From Roseburia intestinalis L1-82 (GTDB taxonomy: Bacteria > Bacillota > Clostridia > Lachnospirales > Lachnospiraceae): a DNA stretch of 64,000 nt. The stretch covers positions 3,947,501 to 4,011,500 of the forward strand of contig NZ_LR027880.1 in NCBI RefSeq assembly GCF_900537995.1. The letters run 5' to 3'. The notes beneath the pieces were generated by a model. The model ran no database searches. It had not been told where the DNA came from and saw nothing but the letters and a program-made list of their open reading frames with translations. The translations under genes and the position numbers were made by a program. Of this stretch, positions 35,372 through 44,246 are shown piece by piece. Numbering within the stretch: position 1 is the stretch's first letter; every line of letters starts with the position of its first letter.

Positions 35372-36511
35372 CTAGTTTTTTGGATACATTTTTTCAAGCC
35401 GTTCCCGGAACGTAAAATCACGCTTTACACGCTCAACTCCCGCAAGTGCAATTTGTTTTCTCTCATCCTCGTGTTCTAAGTAATATTTTGCCTGATAAAA
35501 CAAGTCCTCTATATTCTCATATACGACTAACTCTTCTCCGACGTTAAAATACTCAAAAAGTTCTTCCTGATAATTAGAGAGCACAAATCCGCCGCAGCCA
35601 AGCACGTCAATGACACGAAGCGGTATTCCGGTACGGATGGTCTTGAGCGAAATATTCAGGTTGATTTTGCTCTGGGAAAACGCAAGCGGCATTTGGGAAT
35701 AATAGTCCGCATATCCACGGTATCGCACTTTTTCCAACCGCTTATCCACATCCGTTGAGTACAAATCCACCAGATAATGTGCAGATAAAAGTGCTAATGC
35801 CATATAACGTTCCCGCCCGGTCGTCTCACAAGCAAGCATAAATTCAAGCTCTCTTCTGCCCATCGAGAAACCGTCCGTTGCCACCTTTGCATAATCGGCA
35901 TTCATCTGTGCCAACAGTTCATCCGTAATTAATTCCGGTATCAGATAACCGCCGTACACTTTGCCCTGTGCATTTACGATTCCTTCCAGATACCCCTTTG
36001 TATAGCCCTGTAACGGTGCCGTAAAATATGCATACTCTGTCTGGTAAAGTTTTCCAACTAAAGAGATATCCGTCCGATAGTCTTCTTTTTCCCGTTTCGA
36101 TGCATTAATACGAAAGACCCCCGTATCCACCGCAAGCGGCAGATGCATCGCATTGACTCCATTTTTGTGGTGTTCCTCTGCCTGTCCCCTGTCAAAAAAG
36201 AAAATCCGGTTGCAGGAATTCTTAAGGCTCTCCAGATTTCGAATGTGAAGTGGCGAATCATATACCCATGCCGTATATACGATTCCAAGTTCCTCACACA
36301 ACATCGAAATCAATGGCGAAAAATTGACCGACAGCACGTCCGTATAAGTTCCCGCCTTTAAATAAGCTCGAAACTGCTCTAAAAAAGCATCATCCTTTTC
36401 CCAGTCGTTAAACTGATAAAAAAATGTATCATACGGGATTTCCAGTTCCTTCAACCCCCGCTCGATTCCCTTATTCATAAAAGAATGCCACTCAAAAAAT
36501 AATAGTTTCAT
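35372..36511 (-). CDS. CgeB-type glycosyltransferase (DUF3880 + GT1-like), copy 2
   Basis: Paralogue of the 4.0, 53.6 and 54.8 kb genes. The start at 36509-36511 (AAGG nine bases ahead) gives 379 residues; a GTG at 36535 is the longer option. The N-terminal half has Y-T-A-W-V-Y-D-S-P and F-F-D-R-G-Q. The C-terminal half has S-K-I-N-L-N-I-S-L-K, then T-G-I-P-L-R-V-I-D-V-L-G-C-G-G-F-V and a D-E-R-K-Q-I-A tail. It directly follows pseF, so a CMP-pseudaminic acid-linked role is possible but unproven. Confidence 0.8.
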   Translation of the reverse strand: MKLLFFEWHSFMNKGIERGLKELEIPYDTFFYQFNDWEKDDAFLEQFRAYLKAGTYTDVLSVNFSPLISMLCEELGIVYTAWVYDSPLHIRNLESLKNSCNRIFFFDRGQAEEHHKNGVNAMHLPLAVDTGVFRINASKREKEDYRTDISLVGKLYQTEYAYFTAPLQGYTKGYLEGIVNAQGKVYGGYLIPELITDELLAQMNADYAKVATDGFSMGRRELEFMLACETTGRERYMALALLSAHYLVDLYSTDVDKRLEKVRYRGYADYYSQMPLAFSQSKINLNISLKTIRTGIPLRVIDVLGCGGFVLSNYQEELFEYFNVGEELVVYENIEDLFYQAKYYLEHEDERKQIALAGVERVKRDFTFRERLEKMYPKN

Positions 36512-36536
36512 AACTGAAACCTTATGATCTGCCACC

Positions 36537-37232
36537 TTATTCCCCTTTCATCATTCGGTATTTCATTTCTGCCAATTTCCAATCTGTCTCGTTATCGATG
36601 TCCTGCACTTCCAGTTCCGATACGATATATGGAATGATTCCGGTGTCAATCTGTCCTCTGACGCTTCTGTATTTTTCTACATCATAGCAGTAAAACTGTC
36701 CACAGTCATGGTACATCGTCTCTAGATCCTGCGAACGGCTGTTGCGGTACTGCGGGTAGCAGAACTCAAGAAATTCACCTTTTTTTACAACACCGCGCTG
36801 CGGTGGAAACGAAAATGCCACAACAGGCATCAGCATCGTCCCCTGCTTCTCCTGTAACAGTGACATTCCGGCCTTTAACTTCTGTGCTGTTACAAACGGT
36901 GCTGTTGGATAGATGCACGCCGCATGGTCAAACTTCTCTCCACGCTTTTCGTATTCCTCAAACACCTCCATCAGTACATCCGCTGTTGTTGCAAAATCTC
37001 CCGCTGTGCGCTCGCTCCGCAAAAAAGGCACTTCCGCACCATATTTTTTTGCAATCTGCGCTATTTCTTCATCATCGGTCGACACCATGACCGTATCAAA
37101 GCATCCTGCTTCAAGTGCCGCCTCAATCGAATATGCCATAATCGGCTTTCCACAAAAGTCCTTGATATTCTTACGCGGAATCCGCTTGCTTCCCCCACGC
37201 GCAGTGATAATTGCCAGGCTTTTCTGATTCAT
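36537..37232 (-). CDS. pseF: Pseudaminic acid cytidylyltransferase
   Basis: Last pathway step: CTP + pseudaminic acid to CMP-pseudaminic acid. The start at 37230-37232 has GGAGGAG ahead and gives 231 residues, the family size. Motifs of the CMP-sialate synthetase fold are clear: A-I-I-T-A-R-G-G-S-K-R-I-P-R-K-N-I, S-T-D-D-E-E-I-A, and Y-P-T-A-P-F. Close to C. jejuni-type PseF in the Q-R-G-V and D-C-G-Q-F-Y-C blocks. It is the first gene of an 11-gene run to 26.1 kb and starts about 36 bases after a terminator. Confidence 0.93.
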   Translation of the reverse strand: MNQKSLAIITARGGSKRIPRKNIKDFCGKPIMAYSIEAALEAGCFDTVMVSTDDEEIAQIAKKYGAEVPFLRSERTAGDFATTADVLMEVFEEYEKRGEKFDHAACIYPTAPFVTAQKLKAGMSLLQEKQGTMLMPVVAFSFPPQRGVVKKGEFLEFCYPQYRNSRSQDLETMYHDCGQFYCYDVEKYRSVRGQIDTGIIPYIVSELEVQDIDNETDWKLAEMKYRMMKGE

Positions 37233-37267
37233 ATTTGCTCCTCCGTCCTGTTCCAAAGCTTTTTATA

Positions 37268-37311
37268 AGCAAAAAACTGTCACATTAGTATATGCGCTAA
37301 CATGACAGTTT
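37268..37311 (-). terminator. Rho-independent terminator/attenuator between the helical protein and pseF
   Basis: In the minus transcript AAACUGUCAUGUUAG (from 37311 down to 37297) pairs over 15 positions, two of them G-U, with CUAAUGUGACAGUUU (37288-37274) around an 8-base loop. It is followed directly by a U-run. pseF starts 36 bases after it, too close for a separate promoter to be visible, so pseF expression may depend on read-through. Confidence 0.85.
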
Positions 37312-37318
37312 CAAATTT

Positions 37319-37681
37319 CTATTTTACTACTTTCGCAGCAATCTCTCCCAGCTTTTCAAACACCGGAATCACATTCTGGAACTCCGCTGCCATTGCCGCA
37401 TCATCCTTTGCCTTGATTGCCTCTGCCAATGCGGAAACTGCCTTGTTAAATGCTTTTTTATCAAGGCGTTCCTCTCCGTCATTGATCACTTCCAAGGTTC
37501 CATTTACCACCTGAATTTCCCAGTTGATAGCATCTACAATGGATTTTAAAAATTTATCGGTATCATCCAGACGCTTGCCGGATAATTCCTTCACAATAAT
37601 ATTCATATTCTTTACAAGACGTTCATTGAACTCCAAAAGCACCTCCAGTGCCTCAATCTGCTCTTTTCTGTTATCTTCCAT
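37319..37681 (-). CDS. Small all-helical protein in a sigma-28 unit
   Basis: A 120-residue, charged, almost wholly helical protein with no recognised motif. Sequence shows long amphipathic helices (I-E-A-L-E-V-L-L-E-F-N-E-R-L, then K-A-K-D-D-A-A-M-A-A-E-F-Q-N-V-I-P-V-F-E-K-L), no signal peptide and no cysteine. It has its own sigma-28 promoter (37746-37773) and terminator. That makes it a late flagellar-class gene; an export or glycosylation chaperone-like role is possible. A second small helical protein next to the main flagellin (57.8 kb) has a similar C-terminal plan. GGGAAG precedes the ATG. Confidence 0.75.
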   Translation of the reverse strand: MEDNRKEQIEALEVLLEFNERLVKNMNIIVKELSGKRLDDTDKFLKSIVDAINWEIQVVNGTLEVINDGEERLDKKAFNKAVSALAEAIKAKDDAAMAAEFQNVIPVFEKLGEIAAKVVK

Positions 37682-37745
37682 GATTCTTCCCTGCCAACAA
37701 TAGCAATGCCATTTGGCGTTCCTTTCTCTTTACATTTTAAATATT

Positions 37746-37773
37746 ATATCGGCATAAAGTGACATTTTCCTTA
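37746..37773 (-). promoter_or_regulatory. Sigma-28 promoter of the 120-residue helical protein
   Basis: Minus strand TAAG (37770-37773), 16-base spacer, perfect GCCGATAT (37746-37753), about 58 bases ahead of the start codon. Confidence 0.75.
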
Positions 37774-37798
37774 GTTTAATCCCCAAAGACGTTGCTAT

Positions 37799-38560
37799 TT
37801 ATTCGCAATCCCCAATTGTTACCAGAAGATACCCCTGTCCACAGATATCCTCCATCCCAAGCTGTCTGCTTTCTAGTAGCCACAGCTGCAATGCTTTTCT
37901 TAAATAATGCTCCTCCGGCAGAAATGCAAGTGCGTGCTCTGCGCCAATCGTATACTCTCTCACATTGTGGATCCCATCCTGCTCAAACTCGCTGCCAAGA
38001 CTGTACTGCGGTAATTCTAACCCATATGACCAGACGCCCTGTTGCTCCATCATTGCCTTCCCAGTGCGATATGCGATGCTTGCCGCATTCGGAATCATGG
38101 AAATCATGTGTTTCGTATAATGGCTCCAGTTTTTTAACAAATCAATTCTCTCATCTGTATGGAAATGCTCCAGAAGTCCGCACTGATAAATATAGTCAAA
38201 TTCTTTTTCCTCAAACGGAAGCGGCTTTGTCGCATCCGTACAGACCACATTCATTCCAAGATTCAGGTGGCTGTTTATCACATTAACCAATTCTACACAT
38301 TCTTTGGAGAAGTCAAGCGCTGTCACCTTTCTTCCATGCCTTTGCAGATATGCGGCACTTTGACCTGAACCACAGCCAACCTCACACATCTTGTCTCCCT
38401 CGGCAGAAATTTTTAATAACTCCTCAGTCCAGCAGAACACCTGCTCCGTCAGTATTCCATTAATAACCTGCTCTGCCTGCTCTTTATTATAAAGTTCTCC
38501 CCATTGTTCCTCGTCCAAGCGCTTTTCATATTTTTCCATCGTATTTATATTACCTCCCAT
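37799..38560 (-). CDS. SAM-dependent methyltransferase
   Basis: Class I methyltransferase of up to 253 residues. Motif I is M-C-E-V-G-C-G-S-G-Q-S (about residues 58-68), the acidic residue is in T-A-L-D-F-S, and F-D-Y-I-Y-Q-C-G-L-L-E-H-F marks motif IV. The frame starts inside the end of the upstream glycosyltransferase (11-base overlap). An internal ATG at codon 8 is the alternative, with GGAGG 13 bases ahead. It is the second gene of the sigma-28 operon at 40.2 kb, so a target on flagellin or its glycan is plausible. Confidence 0.82.
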   Translation of the reverse strand: MGGNINTMEKYEKRLDEEQWGELYNKEQAEQVINGILTEQVFCWTEELLKISAEGDKMCEVGCGSGQSAAYLQRHGRKVTALDFSKECVELVNVINSHLNLGMNVVCTDATKPLPFEEKEFDYIYQCGLLEHFHTDERIDLLKNWSHYTKHMISMIPNAASIAYRTGKAMMEQQGVWSYGLELPQYSLGSEFEQDGIHNVREYTIGAEHALAFLPEEHYLRKALQLWLLESRQLGMEDICGQGYLLVTIGDCE

Positions 38561-40169
38561 TTTTATTCAGTGTCTCAAGCAATTCTAAAAATTCTTTTGC
38601 CCGAACATCCCAGGTATGAAACTGCTTTGTCTTCTCTCTTCCGCTCTCTGCAATCCGTACCCTTTCCGCCTCATCGGAAAGCAGTCGTTTTATCCGCTCT
38701 AGTAGTGTCTCCCGCTCCGCAAGTCCAAAACTTACCAAATCTTTTCCATTTTCATATCTTCCTTCCAAATATCTGGTATCGTCCGTCACAAGCACCGCCC
38801 CCGCTAGCATAATATTTGCCATCCGCTCGGTAAACCCGGCTTTATGCCACGACATAATGTTTAATGAAAGCTTCGACTGCTGCCAGATCAAAAGACTCTC
38901 CTCCACTGTGACATCCGGATGACAGATCAGATTCTCATACGCAGCCAGCGGGCTGTTCCTCCAGCTGTCACCAAACACATTCACCGTAAGTCCGCTGTCT
39001 AACAGAACCCGGAGCACCCGGTCTCTGTAATAGTGCATCACGCAGTAAATGACTCGGCGCAGTCCATATAAAATTTCCACGAACTCCTTTTTATCCACGC
39101 TTCTGCCGTAAAATATAAGCGCTCTTTTCAGTGCTTCCTCCGATGACAAATCGGGATTTTTTCGCATCACAAGCAAAAACCGGTTTGCAAGGAAACGCTC
39201 CTTTCGCTCCATCTGGTGAATCAGTAATATTTCATTCCAGTAATTTCCATAAGTTCCCACGAATGTCAGATCATATTTTCTGGTGACCTCGTTCTTACAC
39301 GTCGGCTCAATCCCGGCTGGTGGAAACAACACTGCATTTTTTCTGAAATAGTTCTGCACAAATGCCACATAGTCCGCATCATGTGTGAGTACATAAAAAT
39401 CAGGATACTGATGTTCCAAATGTTTTTTCATCCACACCGGATGATCAAAAATGAAGTTAAATTTCGGCCCGTAAATTGTCTCGTGCAGATAATGAATCTC
39501 ATCCTTCATCTTCACAGAAAACAGATAACTCTGTACGCCGATAACCGCCTTAAAGTGCCGGTTCCGGTACTGCAAAAGTTCCTCTAGCGGCTGGTTTGCC
39601 ATATCATACCAGATAATCTGTGCTCCCGCTCTCCCCAGTGCCGCCCCGAACTGTTCTGCAAACACGGTCAGCACATTGTGACACACATCATCTCCCTTGT
39701 AAATCAACACTGGCTCTGTTGGCGCGTCAAGTTCATAAAACAATTCCGCATGCCCTATCATTGCCTCCAAAAAGGAAACCGCCTGCTCATAATGCCCATG
39801 GCTTTGTGCCTCCTCAAGCACAGATGCCACTGCCATCTCAAACACCTGATTTTCCTGTAATATCTGACTGTATTTTCCGATGATGTAACAGTCTGTTTTC
39901 CAGCCGTCTGCCGTCTCTTCTGCGGTGTCATTCGTCAAAAGTTCCATTCCCATGTCCCCAGACGGCTCCTCTGTCAGATCAAATGACGTTCTCTGTGCAA
40001 TCCGAAGTAAAAGCTCATACTTTTTTTTCGCCGGAAGCCGGTCATTTCTGCCACCCGCTAACAGGATCAGTTCTTTTGGGATCAGAATATCTCCCTCGCA
40101 GATCGTCTCATCTAACAAAAGTTCCAAAAACGAAATTCCTTCTGCCGTCTGTCTTAAAACCCGTTTCAT
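38550..40169 (-). CDS. GT1-like glycosyltransferase, copy B
   Basis: A 539-residue protein with an extra N-terminal region (about 170 residues, helical) before a GT-B-type part. The C-terminal signature L-N-I-M-S-W-H-K-A-G then M-A-N-I-M-L-A-G-A-V-L-V-T-D-D-T-R-Y-L matches the 5.4-6.6 kb protein nearly position for position. D-H-P-V-W-M and T-H-D-A-D-Y blocks are also shared in pattern. It is first in an operon with a perfect sigma-28 promoter, the strongest hint in the window that one of these paralogues acts on flagellin. GGGAGAG precedes the ATG. Confidence 0.75.
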   Translation of the reverse strand: MKRVLRQTAEGISFLELLLDETICEGDILIPKELILLAGGRNDRLPAKKKYELLLRIAQRTSFDLTEEPSGDMGMELLTNDTAEETADGWKTDCYIIGKYSQILQENQVFEMAVASVLEEAQSHGHYEQAVSFLEAMIGHAELFYELDAPTEPVLIYKGDDVCHNVLTVFAEQFGAALGRAGAQIIWYDMANQPLEELLQYRNRHFKAVIGVQSYLFSVKMKDEIHYLHETIYGPKFNFIFDHPVWMKKHLEHQYPDFYVLTHDADYVAFVQNYFRKNAVLFPPAGIEPTCKNEVTRKYDLTFVGTYGNYWNEILLIHQMERKERFLANRFLLVMRKNPDLSSEEALKRALIFYGRSVDKKEFVEILYGLRRVIYCVMHYYRDRVLRVLLDSGLTVNVFGDSWRNSPLAAYENLICHPDVTVEESLLIWQQSKLSLNIMSWHKAGFTERMANIMLAGAVLVTDDTRYLEGRYENGKDLVSFGLAERETLLERIKRLLSDEAERVRIAESGREKTKQFHTWDVRAKEFLELLETLNKNGR

Positions 40170-40205
40170 AAATCTCTCCCTTACAACGTCCCATACTGTT
40201 TTTTT

Positions 40206-40233
40206 ATATCGGCTACATCATTTTTCTTCTTTA
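40206..40233 (-). promoter_or_regulatory. Sigma-28 promoter of the glycosyltransferase-methyltransferase operon
   Basis: Minus strand perfect TAAA (40230-40233), 16-base spacer, perfect GCCGATAT (40206-40213), about 37 bases ahead of the start codon. This is one of the two best sigma-28 matches in the window. Confidence 0.85.
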
Positions 40234-40250
40234 ATGTTCTAAAATCCATT

Positions 40251-40276
40251 TACATTTCCGCTCTTTTCTCCGATAT
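40251..40276 (+). promoter_or_regulatory. Possible divergent sigma-28 promoter for the radical SAM gene
   Basis: Plus strand TACA (40251-40254), 14-base spacer, TCCGATAT (40269-40276), 70 bases ahead of the start. One mismatch in each box. It lies back to back with the minus-strand sigma-28 promoter. Confidence 0.45.
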
Positions 40277-40345
40277 ATACAGATATGCACTTTATACTTT
40301 GTATCACTGCATCATCGATATCTTATACTTTACAGGAGAATTTAC

Positions 40346-41449
40346 ATGAAACTGATTTTATTTGGAGATATTCCAAACTGGAATAGAAGCATACAGTTAC
40401 TTCAGACCTACCGGCCGGATATCTTTATCGCCGGACTTTCGAGTGTTTCCCTTGGGCAGTTTGCTTCCTCTTCCGTGACCTATACGCCAGAGGAAACCGC
40501 AGTCCTCTACCGTTCACACCAGATTGACGGTGTCATTAACATTCAAGGGGAAAATCCCTACTATTTCCGTCTTTTAAAAGAACTTGGCATTGAAAATATC
40601 TATGTCATTCCACATACTCTTTACCAGAAACTCGAGCTTTCCAAATCCATTGACGGTGATGCCATTCTTTATCCTTATAAAGAAGTACTCCCAGAGCTGA
40701 TGCAGCTTGAATTTCACCTTGCCGACCACTGCAACTTAAACTGCAAGGGATGCAGCCATTTTTCCAACCTCGTGCCACAGCCTGTCTTTCCGGATAAAGA
40801 ACAGTTTGTGCGCGACCTTCAGCAGCTTACCGGCTATTTCTCGCAGATTCATGATTTTTATCTGCTCGGAGGCGAACCGTTATTAAACCCGGAAATCGGT
40901 GTCTACATCAACACTGTACGCAAAGCATTTCCCTATACGAATCTGATTATTGTCACAAACGGACTGCTTCTTCTCTCCTTAAAGGAAGAAGTCATTCAGA
41001 TGATCAAAGAAAATCGTGTACACATCAGCATTTCAGACTATACCTGCCTTGACCGTGATAAAATTATTTCTTTTATCCAGGCACATGCCCTCTCCGCTGA
41101 TCTGCGTGAAGGAAAAGAGTGTTTTTCCAAGTATTTAAATCCGCAGGGGGACTCCGATAAGGAACAGGTCTTTGCAAACTGTATCCGCAGAAACTGTACG
41201 TTTCTCGCAAAGGGTAAAATGGCGGCATGCTGCCAGCCTTTCGTTGTTCACTACTTTAACGACTATTTCCATGAAAACCTTCCGGAGGAAGAGGGCATCG
41301 ACCTGTACGAACCCGGACTCACCGGCTGGGAAATCCAGAAACGTCTGATTACACCAATGGAATCCTGCCGCTACTGCAGTGCCGACGTCCCGTTTGATTG
41401 GGCAATGTCAAAGGCTCCTTACTCTAAAGATGACTGGTGTGTAAATTAA
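40346..41449 (+). CDS. Radical SAM protein of the glycosylation island
   Basis: A 367-residue radical SAM enzyme. The 4Fe-4S motif C-N-L-N-C-K-G-C (C129, C133, C136, the C-x3-C-x2-C form) follows a 120-residue N-terminal extension with a Rossmann-like look. The G-G-E-P-L-L-N-P block (SAM binding) lies about 45 residues on. C-terminal cysteines (C-x4-C near residue 277, A-C-C-Q, then C-R-Y-C) could hold an auxiliary cluster of SPASM/Twitch type. The reaction is unknown; sugar rearrangement/deoxygenation or peptide modification are options. AGGAG precedes the ATG. It converges with the next GT2 gene, 3 bases apart. Confidence 0.83.
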   Translation: MKLILFGDIPNWNRSIQLLQTYRPDIFIAGLSSVSLGQFASSSVTYTPEETAVLYRSHQIDGVINIQGENPYYFRLLKELGIENIYVIPHTLYQKLELSKSIDGDAILYPYKEVLPELMQLEFHLADHCNLNCKGCSHFSNLVPQPVFPDKEQFVRDLQQLTGYFSQIHDFYLLGGEPLLNPEIGVYINTVRKAFPYTNLIIVTNGLLLLSLKEEVIQMIKENRVHISISDYTCLDRDKIISFIQAHALSADLREGKECFSKYLNPQGDSDKEQVFANCIRRNCTFLAKGKMAACCQPFVVHYFNDYFHENLPEEEGIDLYEPGLTGWEIQKRLITPMESCRYCSADVPFDWAMSKAPYSKDDWCVN

Positions 41450-41452
41450 TCC

Positions 41453-42277
41453 TTACATTTGCAATACTTTTTCTAACAGTTCCACAATCTGTTCCGTGGC
41501 ACCAAGCCGCCCGGCATCCCGTAAAATAATTTCTACTCTGTGATTAAAAGTATCGGTCGCAAGATAGTCTGCCTTATACTTTGCAAGCAGCAGACAGCTT
41601 GCGATGAGATACTGTCCACTGTCACCGCCTGATACTCCCGAAACCGAGTAACTGGCATCAAGGTATATCTCATCCAGAAAAATCGCCTGATATTTTTTTG
41701 CAATCCGCAAGGCAAAATCATAATCTTCCAGACATCGTAACGATTCATCAAGTCCCCCGACTGCCTCAACACATTCCTTCTTTAACAACATTGTCGGAAT
41801 TCCTACCAGATTGTCCCACAAAAGCTGTGCATAGATATCCCCGCTTTTCTTTTCATATGGAATTTTTTCATCCGGGAGCACCATGCCTCTCCCTGCTCCG
41901 AGATCGTAGCGGAACTTATGGTAAACCATCCCCACATTCGTCCCGGCATTACGCATTGCTTCCATCTGTGCTTTTAATTTTCCCGGACGCCACAAATCAT
42001 CGCTGTCCTCAAATGCCAGATAATCATAGCGTGCCAGTTTCATTCCGCAGTTTCTAGCCCTTGACTGTCCCCCATTTTCCGGCATCCGGTGATAACGAAT
42101 CCTGCAGTCCTTATACGAAGTAACCACTTTCTCTGTTTCATCCGTAGAGCCATCATCCACAACAATCAGCTCAAAGTCTTCATAGGTCTGCGCAAGCACG
42201 CTTTCAATTGCTTTTCCAATCTGATTTGCCCGGTTGTAAGTCGGCAATATGATGCTGACCGGCTCTGTCTGTTTCAT
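41453..42277 (-). CDS. Family 2 glycosyltransferase
   Basis: A 274-residue GT-A enzyme: V-S-I-I-L-P-T-Y-N-R-A near the start, V-V-D-D-G-S-T-D-E-T, the A-R-N-C-G-M block and the DxD region F-E-D-S-D-D-L-W (about residues 92-99). C-L-E-D-Y-D-F-A-L-R is the catalytic-base region. GAGGA precedes the ATG. It is the last gene of the minus-strand run that begins at pseB. Substrate unknown. Confidence 0.88.
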   Translation of the reverse strand: MKQTEPVSIILPTYNRANQIGKAIESVLAQTYEDFELIVVDDGSTDETEKVVTSYKDCRIRYHRMPENGGQSRARNCGMKLARYDYLAFEDSDDLWRPGKLKAQMEAMRNAGTNVGMVYHKFRYDLGAGRGMVLPDEKIPYEKKSGDIYAQLLWDNLVGIPTMLLKKECVEAVGGLDESLRCLEDYDFALRIAKKYQAIFLDEIYLDASYSVSGVSGGDSGQYLIASCLLLAKYKADYLATDTFNHRVEIILRDAGRLGATEQIVELLEKVLQM

Positions 42278-42289
42278 AATAGTTTTCCT

Positions 42290-43288
42290 CTAATCCTGCT
42301 TCCTTAATTCCTTAAAACGATTGATTTTCATTTCCGCCTTATAATCTTCAAATAATTTTCTGCAATCGTATTGTGGTTCATATCCAAGCTCTTTTTTCGC
42401 ATTTTCGACATCCATCAGGAATCCCCCTGATGCTGGCAAATCAGGTCTGTATACAATCTGGGATGGATGATCCTTTGATGAAAACACTTCAATAATTGTC
42501 TCGATCTGTTCCTTTAACGTCACTGGAATTCCGGTACCCACATTGTAAAAACCTTCTTCACGGTCTGCTTCTACCGCCTTGCAAAGCATCTGAGCACAAT
42601 CATAAACATGCACCATATCTTTAGAATAGTCCGGATTCCCCCACAGTTCAATTGGTTCTCCCTTCATAGCAAGCTCAATCATGCGGTATACCGGACGCAA
42701 TGTCTTTTTACCATTCGGAAAATAATAGTGATATGGGCTATAACTGTAGATTGTCGGGAAACGGAAAACAAACTTTTTCAAACCATATTCCTGATGATAA
42801 TGTTCTAACAGTTCAATCGCTGTATTTTTCGTAATAACATAGACTGCATGGTCTCCCTTATAACTGAAATTGTATGGCAAATCCGGCTTTAAAACTGTGC
42901 CATCCGTTGCAAAAAGTGAAATATCAAACACCGTCGTGGAAAACAATATCCGGTCTGCATGAACACGTCTGCAATACTCTAACACATGGTATGTTCCAAC
43001 TATATTCGTTTTAATATAACTCTCCGGATTGTACTCCTCCATGTAAGAAGGAATAACTGCAGCTAAATAAATTACCGCATACACATCCTCTTTCGGAAGT
43101 TTCTCAAACTCTTCCTCACGAGAAATATCCACAGAATAATACGGAATTCCCTGTTTTTCGAAAAAATCCGTTCTACGTCTTCCGGATGCAATTACCTCAT
43201 ATTCTTCTGGATTAAAATATTCTCTCGCATATTTCAAAACATAAGACCCTACATTTCCCGTCGCCCCAAAAATAATAATTTTTTTCAT
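42290..43288 (-). CDS. NAD-dependent epimerase/dehydratase (SDR)
   Basis: Extended short-chain dehydrogenase of 332 residues acting on a nucleotide sugar. It has the Rossmann motif F-G-A-T-G-N-V-G (about residues 6-13), L-A-A-V at the adenine pocket, S-T-T-V with the catalytic Thr/Ser, and Y-V-I-T-K (catalytic Tyr and Lys, near residues 150-154). The later R-F-P-T and D-M-V-H-V-Y-D blocks fit GalE/RmlB-like enzymes. It sits with two DegT-type genes and WbqC, suggesting one amino- or deoxy-sugar pathway. The start is 1 base from the upstream stop. Confidence 0.87.
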   Translation of the reverse strand: MKKIIIFGATGNVGSYVLKYAREYFNPEEYEVIASGRRRTDFFEKQGIPYYSVDISREEEFEKLPKEDVYAVIYLAAVIPSYMEEYNPESYIKTNIVGTYHVLEYCRRVHADRILFSTTVFDISLFATDGTVLKPDLPYNFSYKGDHAVYVITKNTAIELLEHYHQEYGLKKFVFRFPTIYSYSPYHYYFPNGKKTLRPVYRMIELAMKGEPIELWGNPDYSKDMVHVYDCAQMLCKAVEADREEGFYNVGTGIPVTLKEQIETIIEVFSSKDHPSQIVYRPDLPASGGFLMDVENAKKELGYEPQYDCRKLFEDYKAEMKINRFKELRKQD

Positions 43289-43289
43289 T

Positions 43290-44246
43290 CTACCTTTCCT
43301 CCAATTCTTTGACCACCGCTATTACTTCATCCATATCATTCTCCGTGTATCTCTGGTCACAAGGAAGCGGCACCACATTTCTACTATAGTTATATTCCGC
43401 AGTATGTATTTCACAATCTTCTAACACATTCTGCCATAAAACTGGCACAAAAATCTTGCGTTCAATTAATTTTCTTCGAAGCCTTTCCCCATCAGCACAA
43501 AAATAAGGATATAAATAAGCACCTGTCATATTCTTTACCATCAAAAGATTTTTTTCACCCAACCCTGCATCTAGTCTCTTTGCATTACTGGTACGTGTTT
43601 TCTTTACTCTTTCATAATCAATGCTTCGTAAGATGTTATGTGTCAGTGCCGACATTGCAAACAGCTCCTGCTTGTCCATCCACGCTTCATTCTCCTGATA
43701 ATTCCGGTAAAACTTCTCTGCACCACATTCATATCTTCCAAGCAAAAATTCCATTCTGTCATAAGAGAAATCTGCTTGTAAGGTAATTTTCGCTTGCACA
43801 TCCGTATATAAATATGCACCGTCCGGCACTCCAAAAAATTTCCGGCAGGTATAAATTGTATCCACACCATCTATTGGTTTACAGAAAAAATCCTGCGCAT
43901 TATCTACAATGATTCTTTTATGCCCAGCAAACAATTCTTCCACATAATTCTTCTCAAGCTGTCCATAGTAATTGATAAGATATAAAAAAACATCCTCCTC
44001 CGGATATTTCCCCTGATAAGGTTTTTCAAACGACTTTACCTCATACCACTGTATCTGTACGCCTTCTCTCCTACATACCTCTTCAATCACCCGGCATTGC
44101 AAATACGGCAGCATTATTTTTCGTATCCGTCTCGTACGGATCAGATATCTCAGGCAATTTCTGCCATTGTTTAATGCCAGACATTCTGTGTGATATTCAT
44201 TTCCTTTGTAATGTTCTATTTCAATATATCCGCCAAATTCTCTCAT
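43290..44246 (-). CDS. Short, atypical DegT-like PLP aminotransferase homologue
   Basis: A 318-residue protein with the outline of a DegT/DnrJ enzyme but about 50 residues shorter. The PLP-pairing Asp appears in I-V-D-N-A-Q-D and a lysine in C-R-K-F-F-G-V-P-D-G-A-Y-L sits where the Schiff-base lysine is expected. Otherwise conservation is low (L-Y-L-I-N-Y-Y-G-Q replaces the usual segment, and the second large loop is missing). It could be a diverged enzyme or a non-transaminating homologue. Start overlaps the WbqC stop by 4 bases (ATGA), so the genes are coupled. Confidence 0.65.
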   Translation of the reverse strand: MREFGGYIEIEHYKGNEYHTECLALNNGRNCLRYLIRTRRIRKIMLPYLQCRVIEEVCRREGVQIQWYEVKSFEKPYQGKYPEEDVFLYLINYYGQLEKNYVEELFAGHKRIIVDNAQDFFCKPIDGVDTIYTCRKFFGVPDGAYLYTDVQAKITLQADFSYDRMEFLLGRYECGAEKFYRNYQENEAWMDKQELFAMSALTHNILRSIDYERVKKTRTSNAKRLDAGLGEKNLLMVKNMTGAYLYPYFCADGERLRRKLIERKIFVPVLWQNVLEDCEIHTAEYNYSRNVVPLPCDQRYTENDMDEVIAVVKELEER

